Shown here one piece after another: positions 25,909-33,795 of a stretch of 64,000 nucleotides of DNA. How positions within the stretch are numbered: the stretch's first letter is position 1; each line of letters opens with the position of its first letter. The DNA is from Halioglobus sp. (GTDB taxonomy: Bacteria > Pseudomonadota > Gammaproteobacteria > Pseudomonadales > Halieaceae): NCBI GenBank assembly GCA_029287595.1, contig JARFQU010000023.1, positions 1 to 64,000 on the forward strand, written 5' to 3'. The notes under the pieces were generated by a model. It saw nothing but the letters and a program-made list of their open reading frames with translations. It was not told where the DNA came from and ran no database searches. A program made the position numbers and the translations under genes.

Positions 25909-26229
25909 CTACATCTGGTATTCAGGAAGGCGTATCACCATGCCGTCCATTGCGTCTGATACCTGTATCTGGCAACTCAGCCGCGACGTCTCGGTGCGAT
26001 CCGGGCGCATGCCCAGCATGGATTCCTCCATCGGGTCGGCAGTGCCGGCAAGCTCGCTCCAGTCCTCGGCGATAAAACAGTGGCAGGTGCCGCAGGCGCA
26101 TGCGCCGCCGCAGTCGGCATCAATCCCGGGTACGCTGTTGGACAGCACGTTCTCCATCAGGGAGATACCGCTCTGGACTTCAATGGTGTGATCCTGGCCG
26201 TTGTGTTCAATGACAGTGATGGTGGGCAT
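25909..26229 (-). CDS. [2Fe-2S] ferredoxin, putidaredoxin type
   Basis: This 106-aa ferredoxin should pass electrons to the CYP153 P450 encoded just downstream. Cluster ligands follow the adrenodoxin/putidaredoxin spacing C-x5-C-x2-C-x36-C at Cys40, Cys46, Cys49 and Cys86. Two extra Cys (44 and 51) lie in the binding loop. The ATG at 26229 was chosen for its strong AGGAGG site and standard length; reading further upstream would run through the promoter. Its leader contains the candidate AraC-dependent promoter. Confidence 0.93.
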   Translation of the reverse strand: MPTITVIEHNGQDHTIEVQSGISLMENVLSNSVPGIDADCGGACACGTCHCFIAEDWSELAGTADPMEESMLGMRPDRTETSRLSCQIQVSDAMDGMVIRLPEYQM

Positions 26230-26260
26230 GGCTGTTTCCTCCTGTGAGTTGATGAACACC

Positions 26261-26289
26261 AGTGTAGCGTCCAGGTTTTGCCATGTTAT
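26261..26289 (-). promoter_or_regulatory. Candidate activator-dependent promoter of ferredoxin-P450
   Basis: Reading leftward, a weak -35 (ATAACA, 26284-26289) and a -10 (TACACT, 26261-26266) are 17 bases apart. They place the transcription start about 25 bases before the ferredoxin ATG. The -35 touches the proximal AraC-type repeat at 26289, the arrangement of a class II activator promoter. Confidence 0.45.
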
Positions 26290-26324
26290 GTTATTTATTG
26301 CCAACTACCTGTTATTTGTTGACA
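26289..26324. promoter_or_regulatory. Tandem 15-bp operator, AraC-family type
   Basis: TGTTATTTATTGCCA (26289-26303) and TGTTATTTGTTGACA (26310-26324) are direct repeats matching at 13 of 15 positions, with a 21-base period (two helical turns). This is the classic half-site layout for AraC-family regulators. The pair lies between the divergent ferredoxin-P450 operon and the AraC-type gene. Confidence 0.7.
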
Positions 26325-26359
26325 ATGGGCGACCTCGGCATCGCTTGGAGTTGTTCCTG

Positions 26360-27376
26360 GTGGACAGTTATTTTATTCCCAGTAGTTATTCGCGCATCGT
26401 GGCCCGGGAGTTGGGGCTACAGGAGAAAGAGCTGCCGCGCTTGCTGCGTAAGACCGATCTGCCAGTTGAAATCCTGATGCCCGGTGACGAAACCCGCCTG
26501 ACCGGACGGCAGCAATTGCAGGTTTTGGACAATGCCCAGGGCATGCTGGCCAGACCGGAACTGGGCTTGCGCCTGGGACGCCAGTTACAACCCTCGGCTC
26601 ACGGGCCTTTGGGTTATCTCGCCATGAGCAGTCCCGACGTGATTAGCTCCCTCGAAGCCCTGCGGGACTTTTTGCCCGCGCGCCTGCCGGTGGTGAAACT
26701 GGATTTGGACCTGCAGGTTGACTGGCTGTGCTGCTCGCTGGAGATAAAACTGGAGGCGAACCCGGAAGAGCAGCGAATACTGCAGGAATCCTTCGCCCTG
26801 GTGATCCAGTCTTTTGTGGAGGCCATATTGGGTCGACAGGTAACGGAAGCGCAGATTGAAATGGCCCACCCCCGGCCGGCCTACCATGCTGTGTATGCCG
26901 ACTACATGCACTCACCGGTTGATTTTGCCTGTAGCGGGAATCGTTACCTGCTCCCGGCGAACCTCGCCCGGGTGTCTAACGTCTCTGGGGATCCCGAGTC
27001 GTATGCCCTTGCCCAGAATCTCTGTCTGAAATTGCTGGAACAGGTACCACCCACTGCAGTGTCCACTGCCGACCGGGTGCGGCACATCCTGTTGATGCGT
27101 ACTCCCGGCTCGGTAACCGAAACCGACGTCGCTAGAGCGATGTATATTTCCAAGAGGACCCTGGCGCGCCGACTGGAGCAGGAGGGAAACAGCTATCGCC
27201 AGATACGTGAGAAGTTACTGGCGGAAATGGCAGCTCGACATTTGCAGGAATCAGGCATGTCTGTTGAAGCCGTTGCGGCCCTGCTGGGGTATAACGACGC
27301 AGCGGCGTTCCACAAGGCCTTCCGGCGCTGGTATGGGCAGAGCCCGGGGCAATTTCGTCGGATCACAGTCGCCTAG
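26360..27376 (+). CDS. AraC-family transcriptional regulator
   Basis: This regulator (about 338 aa) has an N-terminal sensory domain of the arabinose-binding-like class used by OruR/ArgR-type and alkane regulators. Its C-terminal AraC DNA-binding domain (about residues 235-338) has two helix-turn-helix units: TETDVARAMYISKRTLARRL and MSVEAVAALLGYNDAAAFHKAF. The GTG at 26360 was chosen because it follows a GGAG site, starts the conserved SYFIPSSYSRIV segment and leaves the tandem operator outside the coding region; earlier starts would read through the operator. It probably activates the divergent ferredoxin-CYP153 operon, and perhaps itself. Confidence 0.87.
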   Translation: MDSYFIPSSYSRIVARELGLQEKELPRLLRKTDLPVEILMPGDETRLTGRQQLQVLDNAQGMLARPELGLRLGRQLQPSAHGPLGYLAMSSPDVISSLEALRDFLPARLPVVKLDLDLQVDWLCCSLEIKLEANPEEQRILQESFALVIQSFVEAILGRQVTEAQIEMAHPRPAYHAVYADYMHSPVDFACSGNRYLLPANLARVSNVSGDPESYALAQNLCLKLLEQVPPTAVSTADRVRHILLMRTPGSVTETDVARAMYISKRTLARRLEQEGNSYRQIREKLLAEMAARHLQESGMSVEAVAALLGYNDAAAFHKAFRRWYGQSPGQFRRITVA

Positions 27377-27386
27377 CGTCCTGGCC

Positions 27387-28829
27387 TCAGCCATTCTTGA
27401 GCGCGCCGTAGGCGGCCAGTGCCGACTCCCGGGCCTGTGTGTGGTCCACGATGGGTAACGGATAAGTACTGCCCAAGTGGACTCCAGCCGAATCCAGGAT
27501 CGCCGCTGGTGCGTCCCAGGGATTGTTGAGATAGCGATCAGGCATGGCCGCCAATTCCGGCACCCAGTGGCGGATGTACTCACCCTGGGCATCGAACTTC
27601 TGCCCCTGCAGTATCGGGTTGAAAATGCGGAAGTAGGGTGAGGCATCGGCGCCCGACCCCGCAACCCATTGCCAGCCGCAGCTGTTATTGGCCAGGTTGG
27701 CATCCAGCAGGGTATCCCAGAACCATTTAGCCCCTACGCGCCAGTGAATCAGCAGGTGTTTGGTGAGAAAAGAGGCGACGATCATACGCACCCGGTTGTG
27801 CATATAGCCCGTGTGCCACAACTCGCGCATGCCCGCATCCACCAGGGGATAGCCAGTCTGGCCTCGTTGCCAGGCCTGTAAACCCTGGTCGTTCGACATC
27901 CACGGAAAGTGTGCAAAACGTTCCTTGAACGGTTGTGCGTCCAGTTCGGGAAAGTGGTGTAGCAGATGATGCGAGAATTCCCGCCAGCCCATCTCGCTGA
28001 GAAACTTGGCCACCTGGGTGTCCAACCGGGGCCTGGTGGCTGCAGTCTGGCGCGCGCTGTGCCACAGCTGTCGCGGAGAAATTTCGCCGTAGTGCAGGTG
28101 TGGTGATAATCGGGTGGTGCAATCCAGGGCCGGGTGGTTGCGGCCCTCGCTATAGTTTTCTATGCCGTTGTGCAGAAAACTTTGCAGCTTTTTCGCTGCA
28201 CCCTGGCTTCCGGGTTGCCATTGGTCGGTCCAGGCCGCCGCCCAATCCGGTTGCCTGGGACGCAGCCCCAAGTCGTCCAGTGGGACACTGTGGAGCACAC
28301 CCTGCAGCCAGGTTATTGACTCGGGCACCGGCCTGGGTGCAGCCGGTTCCGGCATTTTCAGGCAATGTTTCCAGAATGGTGTGAAGACTTTGAAGGGCAG
28401 TCCGCTCTGATTACTGATCTGCTCCGGTTCGAACAACAGGTTGCCCCCATAGCGTTTCAGCGTCACGCCGGCGGCATCCAGGTCATCATGCAATTGCTTT
28501 TCCAGTGCAGCGGCCCAGGGTTCGTAGTGGCGGGAGCAGTAAACCTCTGCAGCCCCCGTCTCCTGTATCAGCTTCTGCAGTTCTGCACCGGTGTTGCCGC
28601 TGCGCAGCACCAGGGTGCCACCCGCGCCAGCGATATCCCTGCCCAGGGCAGCCAGGCTGTGATGCAGCCACCAGCGGCTCGCGCCTCCAGGAGACCATTC
28701 CCCCGGGGCCTGGTCGTCCAGAATGTAACAGGGAATTACCGGGTGGCCTGTTGCAGCCGCGGCGATCAGCCCAGGCAGGTCGTGGGTGCGCAGATCCTGG
28801 CGATACCAGTAGATAATAGGAGCGTTCAT
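27387..28829 (-). CDS. phrB: Deoxyribodipyrimidine photolyase (class I)
   Basis: This 480-aa flavoprotein repairs UV-induced cyclobutane pyrimidine dimers using light. An N-terminal antenna-binding domain starts IIYWYRQDLRTHDLPGL, and the C-terminal FAD domain has ARPxx-like TRLSPHLHYGEIS, WREFSHHLLHHFP, the WxTGYMHNRVRM equivalent LWHTGYMHNRVRMIVASF, and NNSCGWQWVAGSGADASPYF. Length and motifs fit class I CPD photolyases rather than cryptochromes. It lies ten bases from the convergent AraC gene and heads a group of light/stress-associated genes to its right. Confidence 0.94.
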   Translation of the reverse strand: MNAPIIYWYRQDLRTHDLPGLIAAAATGHPVIPCYILDDQAPGEWSPGGASRWWLHHSLAALGRDIAGAGGTLVLRSGNTGAELQKLIQETGAAEVYCSRHYEPWAAALEKQLHDDLDAAGVTLKRYGGNLLFEPEQISNQSGLPFKVFTPFWKHCLKMPEPAAPRPVPESITWLQGVLHSVPLDDLGLRPRQPDWAAAWTDQWQPGSQGAAKKLQSFLHNGIENYSEGRNHPALDCTTRLSPHLHYGEISPRQLWHSARQTAATRPRLDTQVAKFLSEMGWREFSHHLLHHFPELDAQPFKERFAHFPWMSNDQGLQAWQRGQTGYPLVDAGMRELWHTGYMHNRVRMIVASFLTKHLLIHWRVGAKWFWDTLLDANLANNSCGWQWVAGSGADASPYFRIFNPILQGQKFDAQGEYIRHWVPELAAMPDRYLNNPWDAPAAILDSAGVHLGSTYPLPIVDHTQARESALAAYGALKNG

Positions 28830-28995
28830 GGCAATAATACGCGCGCCGGGCCGCGAAAGATCAGCTTGAGTAGCATTTTAACCGTCCCTGCCTGCGAATG
28901 TATGGTATGAATGAATGGACGAATGGTGGTGGGAAGCTTTGTAATTTTCCCGGTGCTGCCAGATAATGCCGGCAAACTTGCAAGAGGCACAACCA

Positions 28996-29445
28996 ATGAG
29001 TGTGACCAGTAAAGGGCCCTGGTCGGCTGAGCAGATCGATCAATTCCTGCAGGACAGTGTTTTCCCAATGCGTCTGGCCTGCGTGGGCGACGATGGCTTC
29101 CCCCGGGTGGTATCCGTTTGGTTCCAGTACGTGGAAGGTACATTTTACTGTGTATCCCACCGCGCCTCCCAATTGGTGGCACTGTTGCGCGACAATGACA
29201 AGGTTGGTTTCGAGGTCGCGCCAAATCTTCCCCCGTATTGCGGGGTGCGGGGGCAGGGCATTGCAATTTTGAGCAACGAGGGAGCGGGCGATGTGTTGGA
29301 GGGGCTGCTGCAACGCTACCTTGGTGGTGCAGAGTCGAGGCTGGGGAACTGGTTGCTGTCACGCCGTGATGAAGAGCTGTTGATCAGCGTAAAGCCCCGG
29401 CGAATTTTCAGTTGGGATTATCGCGAGCGTATGGATGAGAATTAA
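28996..29445 (+). CDS. Pyridoxamine 5'-phosphate oxidase-like flavin-binding protein
   Basis: This 149-aa protein has the split-barrel FMN-binding fold of the PNPOx-like superfamily. It shows the early strand MRLACVGDDGFPRVVSVWF and the segment GTFYCVSHRASQLVALLRDNDKVGFEV, both usual there. Such proteins act as FMN or F420-dependent reductases or as heme-handling proteins; nothing here fixes the substrate. The ATG at 28996 with an AGAGG site is preferred over one ten codons earlier. It diverges from the photolyase gene and is convergent with the sirtuin gene. Confidence 0.8.
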   Translation: MSVTSKGPWSAEQIDQFLQDSVFPMRLACVGDDGFPRVVSVWFQYVEGTFYCVSHRASQLVALLRDNDKVGFEVAPNLPPYCGVRGQGIAILSNEGAGDVLEGLLQRYLGGAESRLGNWLLSRRDEELLISVKPRRIFSWDYRERMDEN

Positions 29446-29485
29446 ACTGCCCCTGGTGTTGCGTATTGCACGCCCTCGGGCGTCT

Positions 29486-30325
29486 TCAGCACAGGGCAGC
29501 CCTCTGGCTCGCCACCTTCTCCAGCAAAGGACCGCAGTCGGATTTTAATTTTAGCTGCGCAATATCGTCGGCGCGTGTCGTTCCAGGGTTGATAATGGCT
29601 ATGGGTTTGCCCAGTTCGGCAGCCCTCCTGCAGAAGCGAAAACCCGAAAAAACCTGCAGGGAACTGCCTATCACCAACAAGCCATCCGCCCGCGCTACGG
29701 CGTCCATGCAGGATTCTACGCGCGGCTTCGGCACCGTACCGCCAAAAAACACCACGTCTGGCATGATTACGCCTTTGCAGTCGCTGCAGCTGGGGACGCG
29801 CATGGCGGCGATGTACTGTTCTGGCAGCTCGACATCCCCGTCGGGGCGTGGCGACGACTGCGTGCATTGCTGACTCTTCTGGCCGGACATCTGCTTCTGG
29901 ATAGCCTCTCGGGAATGCATTGCCCCGCACTCCAGGCAGCGCACCCTGTCCAGACGGCCATGCAGGTCAATGACTTTGCGACTGCCAGCGCGCTGGTGCA
30001 GCCGGTCTACATTCTGTGTGATCAATGCTTCCACGCTGCCCTGTTGTTCCAAGGTGGCGAGCGCATGGTGGGCTATATTGGGTTGGGCGTCGCGTACACC
30101 CGGCCAGCCGCGCAGTGAGCGAGCCCAGTAGCGTTGCCTTCTGGCCGGCTCCTGCAAGAACTCCTGGTGTTTGATAGGCTCACTGTGCTGCCATTGCCCT
30201 TGCTGATCGCGGTAGGTGGGGATCCCTGAGGCCAGGCTGATGCCCGCACCGGTGAGCACCACAAGCCGTGGGCAGGCGTGCAGGAACTCATCCAGGCGTT
30301 CGATGTCATTTGGGTGTATGTTCAT
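29486..30325 (-). CDS. NAD-dependent deacylase, SIR2 family
   Basis: This 279-aa sirtuin removes acyl groups from protein lysines using NAD+. NAD-binding motifs GAGIS (26-30) and TQNVDRLH (103-110), the catalytic His122 and a zinc site of Cys130, Cys133, Cys180 and Cys183 are present. The RYWARS segment and C-terminal layout resemble the class II (SIRT4-like) group. A stretch of about 30 extra residues lies between the two zinc Cys pairs. The gene sits in the photolyase neighbourhood; its target is unknown. Confidence 0.9.
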   Translation of the reverse strand: MNIHPNDIERLDEFLHACPRLVVLTGAGISLASGIPTYRDQQGQWQHSEPIKHQEFLQEPARRQRYWARSLRGWPGVRDAQPNIAHHALATLEQQGSVEALITQNVDRLHQRAGSRKVIDLHGRLDRVRCLECGAMHSREAIQKQMSGQKSQQCTQSSPRPDGDVELPEQYIAAMRVPSCSDCKGVIMPDVVFFGGTVPKPRVESCMDAVARADGLLVIGSSLQVFSGFRFCRRAAELGKPIAIINPGTTRADDIAQLKLKSDCGPLLEKVASQRAALC

Positions 30326-30424
30326 AACGGCATTATACGCGCGAAAGTGCAGCTGGGATGACCTGGCAACACTGATCCGATCTGCATGCAGGGCGTAGAA
30401 ATACTAACTATCCAGGGAGAAGGC

Positions 30425-31315
30425 ATGCACGTTCTAATTACCGGTGGTACCGGCTTTATAGGGTCTGCATTAAGCGCCGAGCTACTAGCTGCGGATCACG
30501 AAGTGACTGTGCTGACTCGCCAGCTCATTGAGCCACGCGGTGCTTTGCGCTACGTGCAAAACCTCGAGGAGATAGATGATCGCGCCCGGATTGATGCGGT
30601 GATCAACCTGGCGGGTGCCTCCCTCGCGGGTCGTCGCTGGAGCCCGGCCTACAAACGCGAAATCCTCGACAGTCGCCTCGAGACGACCACGGCTGTGCTA
30701 CAACTGCTGCGGCGCCTTGATTCCACTCCCGGGACCCTGCTGAATGCCAGTGCCATTGGCTATTATGGGCACCACGGCGATGAGAGACTCACCGAGGACG
30801 GGGCTGTGACCCCGGGCTTCGCACAGGACCTGTGTCGGCAGTGGGAGTCTCTTGCGCAACAGGCCAGTGCTATGGGGGTAAGGGTTTGCCTGTTGCGCCT
30901 GGGCGTCGTATTGGATGCCGGTGATGGTGCATTTGTCCAGATGGCGCAACCTTTCCGTATGGGTATAGCGAACTGGATGGGGGACGGCAGGCAGTGGTTG
31001 AGCTGGGTGCACCGCAAGGATGTGATTGCGGCTATTTTGTTCCTGCTGCAGCAGGTTGGATTAACGGGACCTTTTAATCTCACGGCACCCCAGCCAATCA
31101 CCAGCCGCGACTTCTGCGCCGCGATGAAGCGTCATACGCGCACCTTGATCACCGCGCCGGTGCCGGGCTTCGCCATGCGCTTGCTGGTAGGAGAGATGGC
31201 CAACGAGCTGTTGCTGCAAGGCCAGAGGGTCATACCGGCTGCCCTGGAGCAAGCGGGCTTTGAGTTCAGCTATCCTGATATCGATAGCGCGCTGGATGAC
31301 ATCCTGGGGACTTAA
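30425..31315 (+). CDS. TIGR01777 family NAD-binding epimerase-like protein
   Basis: This 296-aa protein is an extended short-chain dehydrogenase of the TIGR01777 (SDR39U1/YfcH) family. It begins with the dinucleotide site HVLITGGTGFIGSAL and ends in a DUF1731 domain (about residues 245-293, with RVIPAALEQAGFEFSYP). The enzymatic role is unsettled, but the family is often found with photolyase genes. The ATG at 30425 with a GGGAGAAGG site was chosen. Its last four bases overlap the convergent DUF523-DUF1722 gene. Confidence 0.88.
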   Translation: MHVLITGGTGFIGSALSAELLAADHEVTVLTRQLIEPRGALRYVQNLEEIDDRARIDAVINLAGASLAGRRWSPAYKREILDSRLETTTAVLQLLRRLDSTPGTLLNASAIGYYGHHGDERLTEDGAVTPGFAQDLCRQWESLAQQASAMGVRVCLLRLGVVLDAGDGAFVQMAQPFRMGIANWMGDGRQWLSWVHRKDVIAAILFLLQQVGLTGPFNLTAPQPITSRDFCAAMKRHTRTLITAPVPGFAMRLLVGEMANELLLQGQRVIPAALEQAGFEFSYPDIDSALDDILGT

Positions 31316-32268
31316 ACCAGGTTGCGCAGCTGCAGTTCATCAGGGTATGGCGCCATAAATACCTGGCTGTCGATATAGGCGTTTGGACTGTTGGCGAAAT
31401 GGTGCTTGAGCATGGTGATTGGAACCACCAGGGGGATCTGCCCCAGTCGGTACTGATCTATCAAGGCTTTCAGTCGCTGCCGCTCAGGCCCCGGCACATC
31501 CCTCTTCAGGTAACCCGACAGATGGTACAGCACATTGCTGTGACTGCGGCGCGTGGCCCGTTGGGTCAAGGCCGCCATCAAAGTGGATACAAACTGTTCG
31601 GCCAGTGCGGAGATGTCCCTTTTTCCAGCGTCCGCCAGCATGCGCCCCAGGGCTTTGTAACTGGGTACGTGATGCGCCATTGCCAGGTACTTGTAGCGAC
31701 TGTAGAAGTCTATAAGGTTGCGAGCACTCAAGCCCCGGGCAACGAGCTGCTTCCAATCGTGATAGGCATAGGCGCGGGTCACGAAGCTCTCACGCAGGCC
31801 GGGGTCATTGAGGCGGCCATCATCTTCCAGTGGCAGCAGTGGATCCAGCCTGGCCAGGGCGACGGCGAAGACTCCCTGTTGGTCGGAGGCGATAGTGTGG
31901 CCGTTTTCCCCATAACGCTTCACACGCTCATAACCGCAACTGGGGCTGCCCTTTACCAGGATGTAGGCACACAGTTCGGGTGCCAGTGACAGTACCGTAT
32001 TGGCGTAGGCGGTCAACTTGTCGGTAAAGTCATTGTTGTGTGTATCAACGTCCAGCGCTCTCACCTGGGTTTCAGAGCCGACCAGGTGAATAGGGGGGCG
32101 CGGTACCCCCATGCCGGCGCCCATTTCCGGACAAAACGCACGCATTTCGAAGTTGTCCGCAAGCCCGCGCACATATTGATTGGGGCTTTTGGTCTGGCCG
32201 TTATAGCGCACCGCATTGCCAGCCAGGCAGGAGCCTATCCCCATGACGGGTTTTGCTTGCTGTGTCAT
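31312..32268 (-). CDS. DUF523-DUF1722 (YbgA-like) protein
   Basis: This 318-aa protein fuses a DUF523 domain (residues 1-150, with SCLAGNAVRYNG and KGSPSCGYERV; conserved Cys suggest a thiouracil-desulfurase-like metal or sulfur site) to a DUF1722 domain (about 190-310, with SRYKYLAMAHHVPSYKALGR). E. coli YbgA, encoded next to phr, is the DUF1722 half. Here too the gene lies in the photolyase neighbourhood, 80 bases downstream of the sigma factor gene in the same direction. The function is unproved. Confidence 0.88.
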   Translation of the reverse strand: MTQQAKPVMGIGSCLAGNAVRYNGQTKSPNQYVRGLADNFEMRAFCPEMGAGMGVPRPPIHLVGSETQVRALDVDTHNNDFTDKLTAYANTVLSLAPELCAYILVKGSPSCGYERVKRYGENGHTIASDQQGVFAVALARLDPLLPLEDDGRLNDPGLRESFVTRAYAYHDWKQLVARGLSARNLIDFYSRYKYLAMAHHVPSYKALGRMLADAGKRDISALAEQFVSTLMAALTQRATRRSHSNVLYHLSGYLKRDVPGPERQRLKALIDQYRLGQIPLVVPITMLKHHFANSPNAYIDSQVFMAPYPDELQLRNLV

Positions 32269-32347
32269 GTGCTTGTGTTCCTGTTACGCGTGCATGCCCT
32301 GAATGACAGACGTTACCTCCCCGGGGGCCGCCGTGCAACTACCGGAA

Positions 32348-33634
32348 TCAGGCGGGTTCGCTGTCCAGATATGCAGCGAACACCCGCTTGTTGCGACTGA
32401 GTTTCTCCAGCGCTGAACTCTCCAGTTGCCTGACCCACTCGCGACTCACGGCCATCTGCTGTGCAATTTCGGCGCGCGTCTGTGGGCGCTGCTGGTCCAA
32501 CCCCCAGCGGCTGATAACAACGCGTTGCTCAGCCGGATCCAGTCGATCGATTTCACCCAGCAGGAAGTGCTTCAGGGATTCCTGCTGGGCTTCGCTCTCC
32601 GGCGTGGCGAAAGGTCCACCCGGGGTACTGTCCAGGAGGGTGTTGTTTTCATCATCATCGAAGCGCGGTGTATCCAGGGAAATGGCCCTGTTGCGCAATT
32701 GCAGCAGTTCGTGTGTCTTCTTTGGGGAAAGCCCCAAATCCTGCCCCAGCCTGGCATCACCCGGGGCCCGTCCATCTTCAGTGAGAAGCTCCGCACGGAT
32801 GCCATAGAGTTTTCCCAGTTGTTCCTGGATGTGGCCGGGGTAACGTATCAGGGCACCTGTGTCCTGGGCGCACCGGCGAACCGATTGTGCTATCCAGTTG
32901 TAGGCATAGGTACTGAAGCGGTAGCCGCGTTCAAAGGAGAATTTCTCTGCCGCCCGTATAAGGCCCAGGGTTCCCTCTTGCACCAGATCGAGGAATGATA
33001 CGCCTTTGTCGCCGAACCCACCCGCGATCGAGAACACCAGGCGCATATTGTGCGAAACGAGCGTATCCCTGGCGCTGATGTAGCAATGGACGTGCTTTGC
33101 CAGGCGTTGTCGGCCTATCGCGTCCAGGTCCTGGCGCAGTGGCCCGTCTACTTTCGACCACTGTGCTTGCCAGGCGAGCAGGGCGCCGGCAACGCCGCCT
33201 GGGCCCGCCTTCCCGGGTTGGGACAGCAGGCTCTCCGCAAGGCCCACGGCGAGGGTAGCGGGTAGCGCCAGATCTTCTACCAGTTGGGCATCCGTAGCGT
33301 GAGTAGTGGACTGTGGTGTTGCCAGAGAGTCCAGAGCAGCGGCGCTCTTTTCTCCCTGCAGGTCAGCCAGCTCACGACGTAAGAGGAAATAGTGTTCGCG
33401 ATTGGCAAAGCGCCCTATCTCCGGCGGGCTCTCCGAGCAGGCCCGCGCCCAACGGGACAGGTAGGCACGACAGGTGGTGTCAGCCAGCATCGACAGCTGT
33501 AATTGCCACACGGCTTCCCATTTTTCACGATCCAGGTGTTGCTCGCGTTCCGGGGTCAACAGTGGAAAGCGCTTCGCCTCTGAGAACAGCCTGTCCAGAT
33601 CCTTGTCGTCCGTGTCCAGAAATAACTTGCTCAC
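32348..33634 (-). CDS. Alternative sigma factor, RpoD/RpoS-related
   Basis: This 428-aa sigma-70 family protein has a clear region 2 (about residues 193-258: LVSHNMRLVFSIAGGFGDKG, LDLVQEGTLGLIRAAEKFSF), a region 3 and a region 4 ending in the helix-turn-helix TRAEIAQQMAVSREWVRQLE. The first ~190 residues are unlike region 1 of RpoD or RpoS. In region 2.3-2.4 the usual ATWWIRQ is YAYNWIAQ, changing residues that open the -10 box. It is therefore neither RpoD nor a standard RpoS. It is divergent from a MerR-type gene and next to photolyase-associated genes, suggesting a light or oxidative-stress regulon. Confidence 0.85.
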   Translation of the reverse strand: MSKLFLDTDDKDLDRLFSEAKRFPLLTPEREQHLDREKWEAVWQLQLSMLADTTCRAYLSRWARACSESPPEIGRFANREHYFLLRRELADLQGEKSAAALDSLATPQSTTHATDAQLVEDLALPATLAVGLAESLLSQPGKAGPGGVAGALLAWQAQWSKVDGPLRQDLDAIGRQRLAKHVHCYISARDTLVSHNMRLVFSIAGGFGDKGVSFLDLVQEGTLGLIRAAEKFSFERGYRFSTYAYNWIAQSVRRCAQDTGALIRYPGHIQEQLGKLYGIRAELLTEDGRAPGDARLGQDLGLSPKKTHELLQLRNRAISLDTPRFDDDENNTLLDSTPGGPFATPESEAQQESLKHFLLGEIDRLDPAEQRVVISRWGLDQQRPQTRAEIAQQMAVSREWVRQLESSALEKLSRNKRVFAAYLDSEPA

Positions 33635-33721
33635 CTGTACTCTCCCTTTGCATTCAATAGGTTGTACGCGCTAATCAGCAGTCTCGGACAGCTTTTCAGA
33701 GGGTTTGTCCAAATACTCCCG

Positions 33722-33738
33722 GGTCAAAACCTGGTCAA
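33722..33738. repeat. GGTCAA direct repeat in the sigma/MerR gap
   Basis: GGTCAA occurs at 33722-33727 and 33733-33738, an 11-base period (one helical turn). On the other strand this reads TTGACC twice, like two -35 elements pointing toward the sigma gene. It could be a regulator site or overlapping promoters. Confidence 0.35.
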
Positions 33739-33795
33739 GAAATCCATTCGCGCCCCGGTACCGTATCAATCCCAAGCAACTACAGAGGTTTCGTC

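Noticed and set aside
26201-26359. Longer N-terminus for the AraC-type regulator
   Set aside because: It would put the tandem operator and promoter inside the coding region and adds residues unlike the family; the GTG at 26360 has a ribosome site and the expected length.
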